Assembly (NCBI GenBank): GCA_002482545.1
Contig: DLGF01000007.1
Span: 1 to 55,505, forward strand
Source: Sporomusaceae bacterium UBA7701
GTDB lineage: Bacteria; Bacillota; Negativicutes; Sporomusales; UBA7701
DNA length: 55,505 nt
Direction of reading: 5' to 3'
Shown here: piece after piece, positions 1 through 7,897 of the stretch
How the letters are laid out: each line of letters starts with the position of its first letter
Numbering within the stretch: position 1 is the first letter of the stretch
The notes under the pieces: model-generated
Told to the model about the DNA's origin: nothing
Seen by the model: only the letters and a program-made list of their open reading frames with translations
Database searches by the model: none
Translations under genes and position numbers: made by a program

Positions 1-1336
1 CATCCCCTACAACGAGGTTTGCCGAGCCGGTCGCCGTGGAGGCAGCTCCCACGACTCCATTCAGGGTGCCGGAGGCGGTGCTGGCGTTGCCGATGACGGC
101 GTTGGCCGTGCCGATAGCGGCAGAAGCGTTGCCGGCAATAAGGTTGTAATTTCCGTTGACGGAGTTCTTATTGCCAAGCACTGCGTTACTATTGCCGGCA
201 AGGGCATTGTTGTTTCCGGCGATCCCGTTGTTGTTGCCGGAAATCGTATTATAGTCGCCCAGTGCAACCAAGTTGCCGTTGCCAGCGACGGCGTTGTCGC
301 CGCCGGCAATGGTGTTGTTGTTGCCGGTTAAGGCGTTTTGCGATCCGAGGATTTGATTGCCGTCGCCGGCAACGGCATTCCGGTCACCGAGGGCCACGCC
401 GTTGTTATTGCCGGTTATCGCATTGCTATTGCCGACGGAAACGCTATTGTTGCTCCCGGCTATCGCATTACTGCTCCCGGTGAGGACGGCATTGGCATTG
501 CCGGAAATGGCGTTGCTGTCGCCGCCGGTTATCGTGTTGTTGTTCCCGGCAATCGCGTTGGCGTTACCGATGGCAAGGCTATTGCCAGCGCCGGTTACAC
601 GATTGTTCCCGGCAAGAGTGAGCGTGTTGCCGTTGCCGGTGACCGTGTTTGCGGTCCCGGCGGTGAAGTTATTGCCGCTGCCGGAGACAGTATTGCCATT
701 GCTCAGAAGTTTAAACTGATTGTCATCACCGCCCACTATATTGTTTGAACTGGCTGAAAACTCGTTTCCGTCACCGGTTGCGTTGTTATTGGCGGAAAGT
801 TCCAGCCTATTGCCATTTCCGGAGACGGTATTGCTGCTACTGGACGAGAATTCGTTGCTGTCGCCGTTAACGGTATTATCGCTGCTGCCCCCCAGAAGCG
901 TTGCAGACAAAGTATTGCCGTTTCCGGCAATCGTATTGTTGCCACTAAACCCGGATATGGTGTTATTGTCACCGGTTACCATATTGTTGCTCGCTTTCGT
1001 GGTGGTAACAAGTAGGCTATTTCCTAACTTATTCCCATCGCCGGTGACGTTGTTGGCGTCGCCGTAGATGGTGTTTTCGTCGCCCGTTACGCGGTTGCCG
1101 TTAGACGGATCAAGAACAACTGTTCCAATCACGGGTAGCTTTTTTCCTAGACCTACCGTGTTGTCGTTTCCGGACACTTTGTCATCTTGACCATAAACTT
1201 GGTTGTTGTCGCCAGTGACGGTGTCGGTGGAAGGATCGGACACTACGTTTCCGGCCCAAGCCGGTGCTATGGCGAACAGCATTAGCACAGTGATCAGGCA
1301 GATGGCCCGGAGAGATTTTTTCCAGTGCGACTTCAA
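1..1336 (-). CDS. Secreted heptad-repeat surface protein, C-terminus beyond window edge
   Basis: Reading the minus strand from a TTG at 1336-1334 gives an open frame of about 445 codons that runs off the window at position 1. An AAGGAGGT ribosome site (1343-1350) lies 6 nt upstream. Residues 1-28 form a signal peptide: a basic start (MKSHWKKS), a hydrophobic core, and a cut after APAWA. Nearly all the rest is built from 7-residue units of the form G-[ND]-x-N-[TA]-[VI]-[STA], such as GNGNTVS and GNNNALA, about one per 21 nt. Toward the window edge they become Ala/Ser/Thr-rich (ASTATGS), resembling the 14-residue Hep_Hag repeats of YadA-type heads. Such repeats usually fold as a beta-roll. I infer an extracellular fibre or adhesin, possibly a trimeric autotransporter; the anchor that would settle this is outside the window. 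No exact family recognised. Confidence 0.8.
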   Translation of the reverse strand, partial: MKSHWKKSLRAICLITVLMLFAIAPAWAGNVVSDPSTDTVTGDNNQVYGQDDKVSGNDNTVGLGKKLPVIGTVVLDPSNGNRVTGDENTIYGDANNVTGDGNKLGNSLLVTTTKASNNMVTGDNNTISGFSGNNTIAGNGNTLSATLLGGSSDNTVNGDSNEFSSSSSNTVSGNGNRLELSANNNATGDGNEFSASSNNIVGGDDNQFKLLSNGNTVSGSGNNFTAGTANTVTGNGNTLTLAGNNRVTGAGNSLAIGNANAIAGNNNTITGGDSNAISGNANAVLTGSSNAIAGSNNSVSVGNSNAITGNNNGVALGDRNAVAGDGNQILGSQNALTGNNNTIAGGDNAVAGNGNLVALGDYNTISGNNNGIAGNNNALAGNSNAVLGNKNSVNGNYNLIAGNASAAIGTANAVIGNASTASGTLNGVVGAASTATGSANLVVGD

Positions 1337-1928
1337 TGTTTTACCTCCTTACGATATAATGTTGCCAGAGAACAAAAACAAGGATGAATAAGCTCCATAC
1401 GCCTCCTCTCTCGTAAAAACTATGGACGGAAATGCCTGGAGGTAGTAATGTTCAGCAAGGTAGAATTATTCATTTACAGGGAATTTTCACATCCAGACAT
1501 TTCTCGCATCATTAACATTTTCCATATTTTTACATATATAAATTGTCTTATACTGCAGACTGTGACTTAAAAAAATGTGACACCGAAACGAAAATATAAA
1601 CAAAAAAAAACAAGCCCCCGCTGCTGTCACAAAGACCGGGACGCAGGGCTTGTTTAGGGAAATGCCGGGTAGCGCAGTATACTGGGCATTTGCTTTTCGG
1701 AGAGAAAAATCTTCCAGCCGAGCGAAGAAAGGTTAGGAGTCGTATTTTACAGGATTTTAGCCTGCAGGCGTCGAAAGTTTCTAAAGTTTAGGAGACAAAA
1801 GAACGATATTATTGAAAGAGCAATCGGAACCGAAATAACTATGGAGCTTTGCGAGCGCCCGAGGAATACCCGGAGGAGGCTTTCAGCACTCTATATACAG
1901 CGTGAAAGCGACGGAGGGAAGTAAGACC
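1337..1928. other. Long divergent intergenic region with two hairpins
   Basis: About 590 nt without a credible gene separate the minus-strand repeat protein from the plus-strand regulator. It is AT-rich near the repeat-protein side (1450-1610) and contains two inverted repeats: ACAAGCCC/GGGCTTGT around 1610-1652, and AAATGCC/GGCATTT around 1660-1693. No ORF with a good ribosome site was found. Confidence 0.6.
1602..1653 (-). terminator. Hairpin plus T-tract on the minus strand
   Basis: Read on the minus strand, the arms ACAAGCCC and GGGCTTGT enclose a loop of about 27 nt and are followed by nine T residues (the plus-strand A-run at 1602-1610). This is the form of an intrinsic terminator, but the minus-strand gene it would end is not visible, because no minus-strand ORF lies just upstream. 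It may end a short minus-strand RNA starting between 1660 and 1900. Confidence 0.45.
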
Positions 1929-2603
1929 ATGCCGATTCGAATTCTTATTGCCGACGATCATGCCTTGTTACGGCAAGGAATAAAAAACGTTCTGGAGCTC
2001 GAAAAGGACTTCACTATTGTTGCCGAGGCCGGCGACGGCGAAGAGGCTGTGCGGAAAGCCGGTGAGTTTAATCCGGATATTGCACTTTTGGATATCAATA
2101 TGCCCCGGCTCAGCGGGCTCGAAGTTACGAAACGGATTCGGGCGGCCTACCCGGAGGTTAAGGTTATTATTTTGACCATTCATGATGACGACAGTTACGT
2201 AGTCGAGGTGGTGAAAGCAGGGGCCGCCGGATATCTGCTGAAGGATATTGAGCCGGGCATGCTGGTGAAAGCGATCCGTACCGTCCATGACGGGGAATCT
2301 TTTATCTATCCCACCCTGGCCAAAAAACTGTTCGGCGAGATCAATCGCCTGGAGGAGGAGCGGCGCCATGGCGCAACTACCTTGTTTCAGCATGGCAGGG
2401 ATGAGCGGCTGACCTTGCGGGAGCTCGAAGTTCTCCAGTTGATTGCCAAGGGCCTCAGCAATCACGAAATTGCCCAACGGCTTTTTCTGAGTGAAAAGAC
2501 GGTCAAGAATCACCTGACGAATATTTTCCGGAAAATCGATGTTGCCGACCGCACCCAAGCCGTGCTGTACGCCATCAAAAACAAGATTGTCGTGCTGGAT
2601 TAG
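1929..2603 (+). CDS. degU: DegU-like NarL/FixJ family response regulator
   Basis: A 224-residue two-component response regulator. Residues 1-120 are a receiver domain with the acidic pair in IADDH, the phospho-acceptor Asp in LLDINMP, the Thr/Ser switch in ILTIHDD and the Lys in YLLKDIE. The last 65 residues are a LuxR-type helix-turn-helix (LTLRELEVLQLIAKG, then SEKTVKNHL). The sequence follows B. subtilis DegU closely, including IHDD, SEKTVKNH and DRTQAV near the end. DegU is also the first gene of the equivalent B. subtilis block, which strengthens the assignment. No DegS kinase gene is in the window. The ATG at 1929 is preceded by GGAGGG (1913-1918); an in-frame GTG at 1902 lacks a site. 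A terminator follows at 2638. Confidence 0.85.
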   Translation: MPIRILIADDHALLRQGIKNVLELEKDFTIVAEAGDGEEAVRKAGEFNPDIALLDINMPRLSGLEVTKRIRAAYPEVKVIILTIHDDDSYVVEVVKAGAAGYLLKDIEPGMLVKAIRTVHDGESFIYPTLAKKLFGEINRLEEERRHGATTLFQHGRDERLTLRELEVLQLIAKGLSNHEIAQRLFLSEKTVKNHLTNIFRKIDVADRTQAVLYAIKNKIVVLD

Positions 2604-2637
2604 CGACAGGCACGAGTATTTATAACCGAACATATAT

Positions 2638-2681
2638 TATCCTATCCCAAAGCCAAGGGGGTAGGATATTTTGTTTTTTTC
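2638..2681 (+). terminator. Intrinsic terminator after degU
   Basis: TATCCTATCCC (2638-2648) pairs with GGGGTAGGATA (2658-2668; 11 bp with one T-G pair), followed by TTTTGTTTTTTT. The T-tract contains the TTG start proposed for the next ORF, and the 3' arm supplies its G-rich ribosome-site-like sequence. Confidence 0.75.
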
Positions 2682-3117
2682 CTATACGATCAGTGTAGTG
2701 CTATTGTCACTGGCGATCTATGGGCTTTGTCAGGTACTGCGGGACCTATGGCAGTTTCTTACCGCACCGGAATGGGAGAAGTCACCTTGTATGAGCCTGC
2801 TGATTATCGTGCGTAACATGGAGTATCGCATTGAGGGGCTGGTCCGGTATCTGCTGCAGGAAGCGGCGGACAACCCCGCCTGGTGCGATATTGTGATTGT
2901 CGACTATGGGTCCGATGATTTAACCGCAGCCATTCTCGACCGACTGGCGCTTTCCGATCCGATCCTGAAGGTCATCCACTTGGCTTCCGCATCCCGGCCG
3001 ACCGGCGAAGGGCTGGCGTTTTGCCAGGGGGAGATCGTCCAGATTCTGGATTTTGTCAACCGCCTGCGGGTCGAGGATGCGGGTTCCGCGATACGCTTGG
3101 TACTGCGCCGGGAATGA
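2671..3117 (+). CDS. Short glycosyltransferase-like membrane protein
   Basis: A 148-residue ORF starting with one hydrophobic segment (residues 4-24), followed by a stretch resembling the first half of a family 2 glycosyltransferase: SLLIIVRNMEYRIEGLVRYLL, then DIVIVDYGSDDLT, the usual nucleotide-sugar-binding strand with an Asp-rich turn. The catalytic second half of GT-A enzymes is absent, so it is probably a truncated or reduced relative rather than an active transferase. Its TTG start at 2671 lies in the T-tract of the degU terminator, with a G-run (2657-2661) inside the terminator stem as the only ribosome site; an in-frame GTG at 2698 would shorten the membrane segment. The product is uncertain. 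Confidence 0.55.
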   Translation: MFFSYTISVVLLSLAIYGLCQVLRDLWQFLTAPEWEKSPCMSLLIIVRNMEYRIEGLVRYLLQEAADNPAWCDIVIVDYGSDDLTAAILDRLALSDPILKVIHLASASRPTGEGLAFCQGEIVQILDFVNRLRVEDAGSAIRLVLRRE

Positions 3118-3195
3118 AATGTCGCCAAATCGTATAAATTGCGGGCGGAATGAATATACTGCATAGCGATGAACGAGGGAGGCGAAATAAACATA

Positions 3196-3354
3196 ATGGA
3201 ACGACCGGATAACGCCGAGACAGGATACAAATGCAGCCGATGTGGCGGAATGTTCGGCAGCCACGAACAGAACGTGATAAGCTGTCCGTTCTGCGGTATG
3301 CTTTGTGAGGAGACAAGCTGCCGGGTAGTGGACTTCAGCAATGAGGAGTACTAG
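3196..3354 (+). CDS. Small zinc-ribbon protein upstream of encapsulin genes
   Basis: A 52-residue protein with two CxxC knuckles, CSRCG and CPFCG, about 15 residues apart, and two further Cys downstream (MLCEETSC). This suits a single zinc or iron site, rubredoxin- or zinc-ribbon-like. The ATG at 3196 has GAGGGAGG at 3175-3182 (13 nt away, rather far); the in-frame ATG at 3169 has no ribosome site. It lies about 75 bp ahead of the encapsulated ferritin gene in the same direction, so it is probably in that operon and could be an electron-transfer or accessory partner of the iron store. That role is inference; the family is not recognised. Confidence 0.7.
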   Translation: MERPDNAETGYKCSRCGGMFGSHEQNVISCPFCGMLCEETSCRVVDFSNEEY

Positions 3355-3428
3355 GCAGGAAATCACTGCCCCAAAGCGAATAGGTAGACATATCCAGTAA
3401 GTTTGACAATATGATGGGAGGAATGACA

Positions 3429-3770
3429 GTGGCATATGGCAAACCAGAATCTGGAGCAATGGATGCTTCGCCCATGGAACAATTGTTAATCTGGCTGCGG
3501 GAAGATCTCATGGGGGAGCTGCAAGCCATAAACCAGTACCAAGCCCATATCGACAATATAAGCGATCCGGAGATTAAAGAGCTGCTTTCGCATATCCGCG
3601 ATGACGAAAAAGAGCACGTCGCGGAAATTACTCACCTCATTGCCCGTATTGACTCCATTCAACAGCAAAAATTCGCCAGTGATCATACCGTTGCGCCTGA
3701 AAACCGCGTGGTTGCCGCTTCAGAGGAAAACAAGGCCCTGACGGTCGGCAGCATGTTTGGGCGTAAGTGA
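3429..3770 (+). CDS. Encapsulated ferritin-like cargo protein (EncFtn)
   Basis: A 113-residue two-helix protein. It shows the encapsulated-ferritin signature: a first-helix Glu in GELQAINQY, then DPEIKELL and RDDEKEHVAE, carrying the Glu and His that form the di-iron site in the EncFtn family. Such proteins form a ring-shaped ferroxidase that works inside an encapsulin shell, which stores the mineralised iron. The C-terminus ends in ALTVGSMFGRK, matching the LTVGSL-type cargo-loading peptide that docks to the shell interior. The next gene is the shell. I chose GTG 3429 because GGGAGG (3416-3421) sits 7 nt upstream; ATG codons at 3411 and 3423 overlap or abut that site. Confidence 0.92.
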   Translation: MAYGKPESGAMDASPMEQLLIWLREDLMGELQAINQYQAHIDNISDPEIKELLSHIRDDEKEHVAEITHLIARIDSIQQQKFASDHTVAPENRVVAASEENKALTVGSMFGRK

Positions 3771-3784
3771 GAGGAGGAAGAAAT

Positions 3785-4621
3785 ATGGATTATTTAGATC
3801 GAAATTCAGCCCCTCTTACCGACGGCGAATGGGCCCGCCTCGACGAAGCGGTGGTTAGTACCGCCCGCAGCATGCTGGTAGGCCGCCGCATTATCGAGGT
3901 TTTAGGTCCGCTCGGGTCGGGCGTGTACAGTATCCCTTACTCGGTATTCAGCGGAAAAGCTACCGCCGGTATCGATATGGTGGGCGAAAACGACGGCTAT
4001 GTGGTAGAAGCTACCCGGCGGGCGACCATCAACCTGCCGATCCTTTACAAAGATTTCAAGATTATGTGGCGGGATGTGGAGGCCGACCGGCATCTCGGTC
4101 TGCCGCTGGACGTATCGACTGCCGCGGTGGCCGCCAACTTTGTAGCGGTTCAGGAAGACAGCCTGATTTTCAACGGCAACAGCGAGCTGGGGCATGAAGG
4201 CCTGCTTAACGCTAAAGGCCGGCTGACGGTTAAGGCCAGCAGCTGGGACGATTGCGGAAACGCGTTGGCCGACACGGTGAAAGCGGTGGGAAAACTCAGT
4301 GAGGCCGGACATTACGGGCCTTATGCGATGGTGGTCAGCCCCGCGCTCTATGGCCGCATGATCCGGGTGTTCGGCAATACGGGCATGCTGGAGCTGGATC
4401 AGGTAAAAGCCCTGATCAGTGGCGGAGTATACTATTCGAATGTAATTGGCGGCAATAAAGCCGTTGTAGTGGCAACAGGATCACAAAACCTGAATTTGGC
4501 GGTTGGCCAAGACATGGTCACGGCCTCCATGGGGCCGGCCAACATGAACCACGTCTTCCGGGTATTGGAAACCATCGCTCTCCTGGTGCGCCGTCCTGAC
4601 GCCATCTGTACCATTGAGTAG
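3785..4621 (+). CDS. Encapsulin nanocompartment shell protein (family 1)
   Basis: A 278-residue protein of the encapsulin (linocin M18, HK97-fold) family, which self-assembles into a closed protein shell. Recognisable features are the N-terminal helix region with WARLDEAVVSTARSMLVGRR, the early GPLGSGVYSIP motif, the P/E-loop region around residues 70-105, and the C-terminal domain with FRVLETIALLVRRPDAIC. Its length is close to the T=1 shells of Thermotoga. It follows the ferritin cargo gene by 14 nt with an AGAGGAGG site and an ATG at 3785, so shell and cargo should be co-translated. Expected role: cytoplasmic iron storage and oxidative stress protection. Confidence 0.95.
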   Translation: MDYLDRNSAPLTDGEWARLDEAVVSTARSMLVGRRIIEVLGPLGSGVYSIPYSVFSGKATAGIDMVGENDGYVVEATRRATINLPILYKDFKIMWRDVEADRHLGLPLDVSTAAVAANFVAVQEDSLIFNGNSELGHEGLLNAKGRLTVKASSWDDCGNALADTVKAVGKLSEAGHYGPYAMVVSPALYGRMIRVFGNTGMLELDQVKALISGGVYYSNVIGGNKAVVVATGSQNLNLAVGQDMVTASMGPANMNHVFRVLETIALLVRRPDAICTIE

Positions 4622-4819
4622 TTAGTCAAGCCAGACGCCTCATAAGCAGCGAAATTCCGGTATTGAATTCGCAAACCGCCTGTATCCGCTCATCATGCGA
4701 TTGCAGCGACGGGGGCCGCTTGGGGGACGGATTCCTCAGACGGCCCGTTCCGTTTGACGAAAGACGGTGGTGCCGCGCTGACCGATAGGAATATACGGGA
4801 CGGTTGGTGGAGGCTTGCG

Positions 4820-5605
4820 ATGAAATATCTCCTCAGCGCGGTTACATGGGACGAGTTTCTGCGTTCGGGCATGTGCCAGCTCGAATTGGTTCCGCTGGCT
4901 GACAAGTACGATTGCGCCGGCATTGAATTCCGCCCGTATTGGCGCAGGGCGATGGAAGAACTCCCGGCCATCAGGGAGTTCCTGGCGGAGTATGAGTTGA
5001 TCTCCGCCTATGCCTGCGACGAGAGCCTGCTCGGGCAATCGGAAGAATCCGCCCGGCAGAGCTTGCGAGCCGTGGACCGCAGTCTTACCTTCGCCGGGTT
5101 CCTGGGCTCTGCCGTACTCCAGGTGAATATCGCCAACGAGCCGTTCAGCCCTGCCTTGGTCCAGGCTCAATGGTGGCAGGAGGAGATTCGCAGGCTTATC
5201 GCTAAGGCTAGAGAAAAGGAAATTTTGCTTGCGGTGCAAAACATTCCCTATGGTTGGAGTGGCGACCCGGTTTTTCTGCGCGATCTGGTGGAGCTTTTCG
5301 ACTCCCCGTGGCTTCGGGTCTCGTTTGCCGCCGGGAACTGGCTCGCGGCCGGATGGGAGCCGGGTGAGGCGCTGGATGTTCTCAAGGGTTACCTTGGCTA
5401 TGTGCATATTCAAGACATTTCTGGGTCGCAAGGCAGCTACCGCTCTTGCCCGCCGGGGACGGGGCTTGTTGACGTCGGGGGGCTGATCGGCCGGCTGCGT
5501 CAAGCGGGCTATCAGGGGTATTGCGCACTGGCGCTTCCAGGGGGAAAGTCGCCGGCAGCCTCGGTCAAAGCCGGCTTGCAGCTCTTGCAGCAGGAAATTG
5601 AATAG
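4820..5605 (+). CDS. Sugar phosphate isomerase/epimerase-like TIM-barrel protein
   Basis: A 261-residue protein of the AP-endonuclease-2 / xylose-isomerase-like TIM-barrel superfamily. It shows the strand pattern typical of the fold: IEFRPYW near residue 35, VLQVNIANEP near 100, LAVQNIPYGW near 135, RVSFAAGNWL near 165 and YVHIQDI near 195, where Glu, Asn and His residues normally bind a divalent metal. The second Glu of many epimerases appears as Gln (AVQNIP). The substrate cannot be told. Start ATG 4820 follows GTGGAGG (4806-4812); an in-frame ATG at 4754 is unsupported. It stands alone between the encapsulin operon and the ABC-F gene, with a hairpin after it. Confidence 0.7.
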   Translation: MKYLLSAVTWDEFLRSGMCQLELVPLADKYDCAGIEFRPYWRRAMEELPAIREFLAEYELISAYACDESLLGQSEESARQSLRAVDRSLTFAGFLGSAVLQVNIANEPFSPALVQAQWWQEEIRRLIAKAREKEILLAVQNIPYGWSGDPVFLRDLVELFDSPWLRVSFAAGNWLAAGWEPGEALDVLKGYLGYVHIQDISGSQGSYRSCPPGTGLVDVGGLIGRLRQAGYQGYCALALPGGKSPAASVKAGLQLLQQEIE

Positions 5606-5622
5606 CTGTCGCCGAATCAAAA

Positions 5623-5655
5623 CTACCGGCTCCTGCAGCTTGCGGGAGCCGGTAG
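5623..5655 (+). terminator. Hairpin after the TIM-barrel gene
   Basis: An 11-bp perfect stem, CTACCGGCTCC / GGAGCCGGTAG, with an 11-nt loop lies 17 nt after the stop. The T-tract is poor (ATTCTT), so it may end transcription only partly. Confidence 0.6.
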
Positions 5656-5773
5656 ATTCTTGCCTTGCGAAACCAGGCGGGAATAATCAAGGATGGGTTT
5701 CTTATCCGGGCATGGGACGCACCGCCTGCCTACAGGCTTGTGAAGCGGTGCCTTTTCGCGTGAGAGGTGGACA

Positions 5774-7705
5774 ATGGGAATATTAAAAGTATCAGGATTG
5801 ATGAAAGCTTATGGTTCGCAGACCATCTTTTCCGAAATAAACTTCGAGTTCGGCCGGGGGGAAAAAATCGGTCTGATTGGCGCCAACGGGGCGGGAAAAA
5901 CCACCCTGTTCCGCTGTCTACTGGGCCTGGAGCCGGTTGACGGCGGCCAGGCGAGCCTCCCTGCCGGCGAAACGACGGGTTATGTGGAGCAGGCGCCGGT
6001 TGCCGGCGGCGGAACGCTATATGACCATCTCCGTTCAGCGTATCAGGACGTAGACCGGTGGCAGGAAAAAATGCACGACCTCGAAGCGGCGATTGCCGAG
6101 GAACGGGAGGAGACTGCCTTGGCGGCCCTGATGCGGGAGTATGCCCGGATTGTCGAGCGCTTTGAAAGAAGCGGCGGCTATGCGGTAGAAAATATGATCC
6201 GCCGCGTGGCAAGCGGTCTGGGCTTTGAAAACGATGAGCTTGACCGGGACCTCAGCACCTTTTCCGGCGGTCAGAAAACCAGGATCAGCCTAGCGAGAGC
6301 ATTGATCCGGCAGCCGGATTTTCTGTTCCTGGACGAGCCCACCAACCACCTGGACATAGCAATGACGGAATGGCTGGAAAACTACTTGCGGGATTACTCC
6401 GGCGGGGTTTTGGTGATCTCCCATGACCGGTACTTTCTGGATCGGGTGGCTGACCGCATTTTGGAATTGGAAAATGGCCGACTGACAAGCTATCGGGGAA
6501 ACTATAGCGAGTTTCTCCGCCAAAAGGCGGAAAAGACGCTAAGCCTCCAAAACGCTTACGAAAAACAGCAGGATTACATCGCCAAGACGGAGGCCTATAT
6601 CAACAAATACCGCGCGGGAATAAAGGCCAAGCAGGCCCGGGGACGGCAATCGCTGCTCGACCGGCTGGAACGGATCGCCCCGCCCGGCGAGGCGGACAAA
6701 CTTGGTTTGGCCTTTCAGCCTTTGGCGGACTGCGCCGAACGGGTTGCCGAGCTAATTGATGTCACGGTGGCTTATGATGAAAAGCCGGTGCTTGCCGGTC
6801 TCTCCCTGTTGATCCGGCGCGGCGAAGGAGTAGCTTTGATCGGACCCAACGGCGCCGGCAAGACGACGATACTCAAGCTCCTGACCGGCGAACTCCAGCC
6901 CCGGCGGGGATCGGTCAAACTGGGAAGCCGGGTTCGCGTGGGGTATTTCGCGCAGGAGCATGAGGGGCTTACCGGCCAAAACTCCTTGCTGACCGAAGTG
7001 ATGAATGAGTTCGGCTTCGGCGAGGAGCGGGCCAGAAACTGTCTGGGCGCTTTTTTGTTCCGGGGTGACGATGCTTACAAGCAGATCGGCGATCTCAGCG
7101 GCGGCGAGAAGGCCCGGCTGGTGCTCTTAAAGCTTATGCTGAGCGGAGCCAACTTTCTGGTGCTGGACGAGCCGACCAATCACCTGGACATCGCCGCCAA
7201 GGAGGCTGTCGAGGATGCTGTTCTGGAGTTTCCGGGCACCTTTTTGGTGGTATCCCATGACCGTTACTTTCTCGACAAGGTGGCTGACCGGGTGGCGGAA
7301 TTGGCGGACGGACGGCTTGTCGAGTATGCGGGTAATTATAGCTACTACCGGGAAAAAAAGCGCAGGGACGAAAGGCGCGATTTGCCTCCGCCGGTCTCCA
7401 AGGAACAAAAGAAGAGCGAAAAACCCCGTCGCCGTCAACAAGACATCAGCCGTACAGTCAGGCGGCTGGAGGAGGAAATCGCCGCCCTGGAGGAGGAAAT
7501 CGCCGCCTGCGAGCTTAGGCTCAATGATCCGGAAAGCCATGCCGACCCGGAAGTCAGCAGGTCGCTGGCGGAGGAATATGCAAAGCTCCAGCAGGTGCTT
7601 GAGCAAAAATACGAGGAACTGCTGGCGGTGTCCGAGGCCCAGGCCGTGGAGCCCGCCGGCGGACATAGCCCTGCCGGCCCGGATGGGGCCCTGAGGGAAA
7701 TATAA
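5774..7705 (+). CDS. ABC-F family ATPase (YdiF-like)
   Basis: A 643-residue soluble protein with two ABC ATPase domains and no membrane segment. Domain 1: Walker A GANGAGKTTLF (about residue 36), signature FSGGQKTR, Walker B FLFLDEPTNHLD. Domain 2: GPNGAGKTTIL, LSGGEKARL, FLVLDEPTNHLD. Between them lies the ABC-F linker (residues about 245-310), and the last 100 residues are a highly charged coiled coil, as in B. subtilis YdiF, of nearly the same length. ABC-F proteins act on the ribosome to relieve stalling or, in some branches, confer antibiotic resistance. The housekeeping branch is more likely here; this is inference. ATG 5774 follows GAGAGGTGG. A strong terminator follows. Confidence 0.9.
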   Translation: MGILKVSGLMKAYGSQTIFSEINFEFGRGEKIGLIGANGAGKTTLFRCLLGLEPVDGGQASLPAGETTGYVEQAPVAGGGTLYDHLRSAYQDVDRWQEKMHDLEAAIAEEREETALAALMREYARIVERFERSGGYAVENMIRRVASGLGFENDELDRDLSTFSGGQKTRISLARALIRQPDFLFLDEPTNHLDIAMTEWLENYLRDYSGGVLVISHDRYFLDRVADRILELENGRLTSYRGNYSEFLRQKAEKTLSLQNAYEKQQDYIAKTEAYINKYRAGIKAKQARGRQSLLDRLERIAPPGEADKLGLAFQPLADCAERVAELIDVTVAYDEKPVLAGLSLLIRRGEGVALIGPNGAGKTTILKLLTGELQPRRGSVKLGSRVRVGYFAQEHEGLTGQNSLLTEVMNEFGFGEERARNCLGAFLFRGDDAYKQIGDLSGGEKARLVLLKLMLSGANFLVLDEPTNHLDIAAKEAVEDAVLEFPGTFLVVSHDRYFLDKVADRVAELADGRLVEYAGNYSYYREKKRRDERRDLPPPVSKEQKKSEKPRRRQQDISRTVRRLEEEIAALEEEIAACELRLNDPESHADPEVSRSLAEEYAKLQQVLEQKYEELLAVSEAQAVEPAGGHSPAGPDGALREI

Positions 7706-7737
7706 AATCCAGGCGCATTTTGCGCCTGGATTTGTAT
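7706..7737 (+). terminator. Terminator after ABC-F gene
   Basis: A perfect 12-bp stem, AATCCAGGCGCA / TGCGCCTGGATT, with a TTT loop, directly after the stop codon and followed by TGTATT. It lies between convergent genes and may act in both directions. Confidence 0.75.
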
Positions 7738-7750
7738 TAAACCGGTGGCT

Positions 7751-7897
7751 TTATCCCCGAAACATAACCGACAATGTGAGAGCAGCATAGGCCAGGCCAA
7801 AAACAACGGCGGCTCTGACCAGGAAATCCGATGTTTTCTCCGGCTTAACGACAGAGCGACTTTTGTAATAGTGATAGGTATACATCTCTTCTTTCAA
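7751..7897 (-). CDS. Small single-span membrane protein (48 aa)
   Basis: On the minus strand a TTG at 7897-7895 opens a 48-codon frame closed by TAA at 7751-7753. An AGGAGGGTGG site (RC of 7904-7913) lies just upstream, far better than chance. The N-terminal half is polar and rich in Tyr and Lys (MKEEMYTYHYYKSRSVV); residues 25-44 form one membrane helix (VRAAVVFGLAYAALTLSVM). It therefore looks like a small inner-membrane protein with its N-terminus in the cytoplasm. It faces the ABC-F gene and is divergent from recD2. Function unknown. Confidence 0.65.
   Translation of the reverse strand: MKEEMYTYHYYKSRSVVKPEKTSDFLVRAAVVFGLAYAALTLSVMFRG

Noticed and set aside
262..1067. Several plus-strand ORFs of 60-140 codons
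   Set aside because: They are mirror images of the Asn/Gly repeat codons of the minus-strand gene, lack ribosome sites and are as repetitive as their shadow.
1..1336. A CRISPR array or microsatellite
   Set aside because: The periodicity is 21 nt with codon-level divergence inside one open frame; there are no spacers.
1611..1700. A cyclic-di-GMP-I riboswitch, because of GGGACGCAGGGC and GCCGGGTAGCG
   Set aside because: The two pieces are too close together, the AAACC tetraloop-receptor part is missing, and the stems pair differently from the known fold.
4766..4777. A T-box antiterminator, because of GGTGGTGCCGCG
   Set aside because: Two mismatches to the core, no Stem I or specifier loop and no terminator; the downstream gene is unrelated to amino acids.
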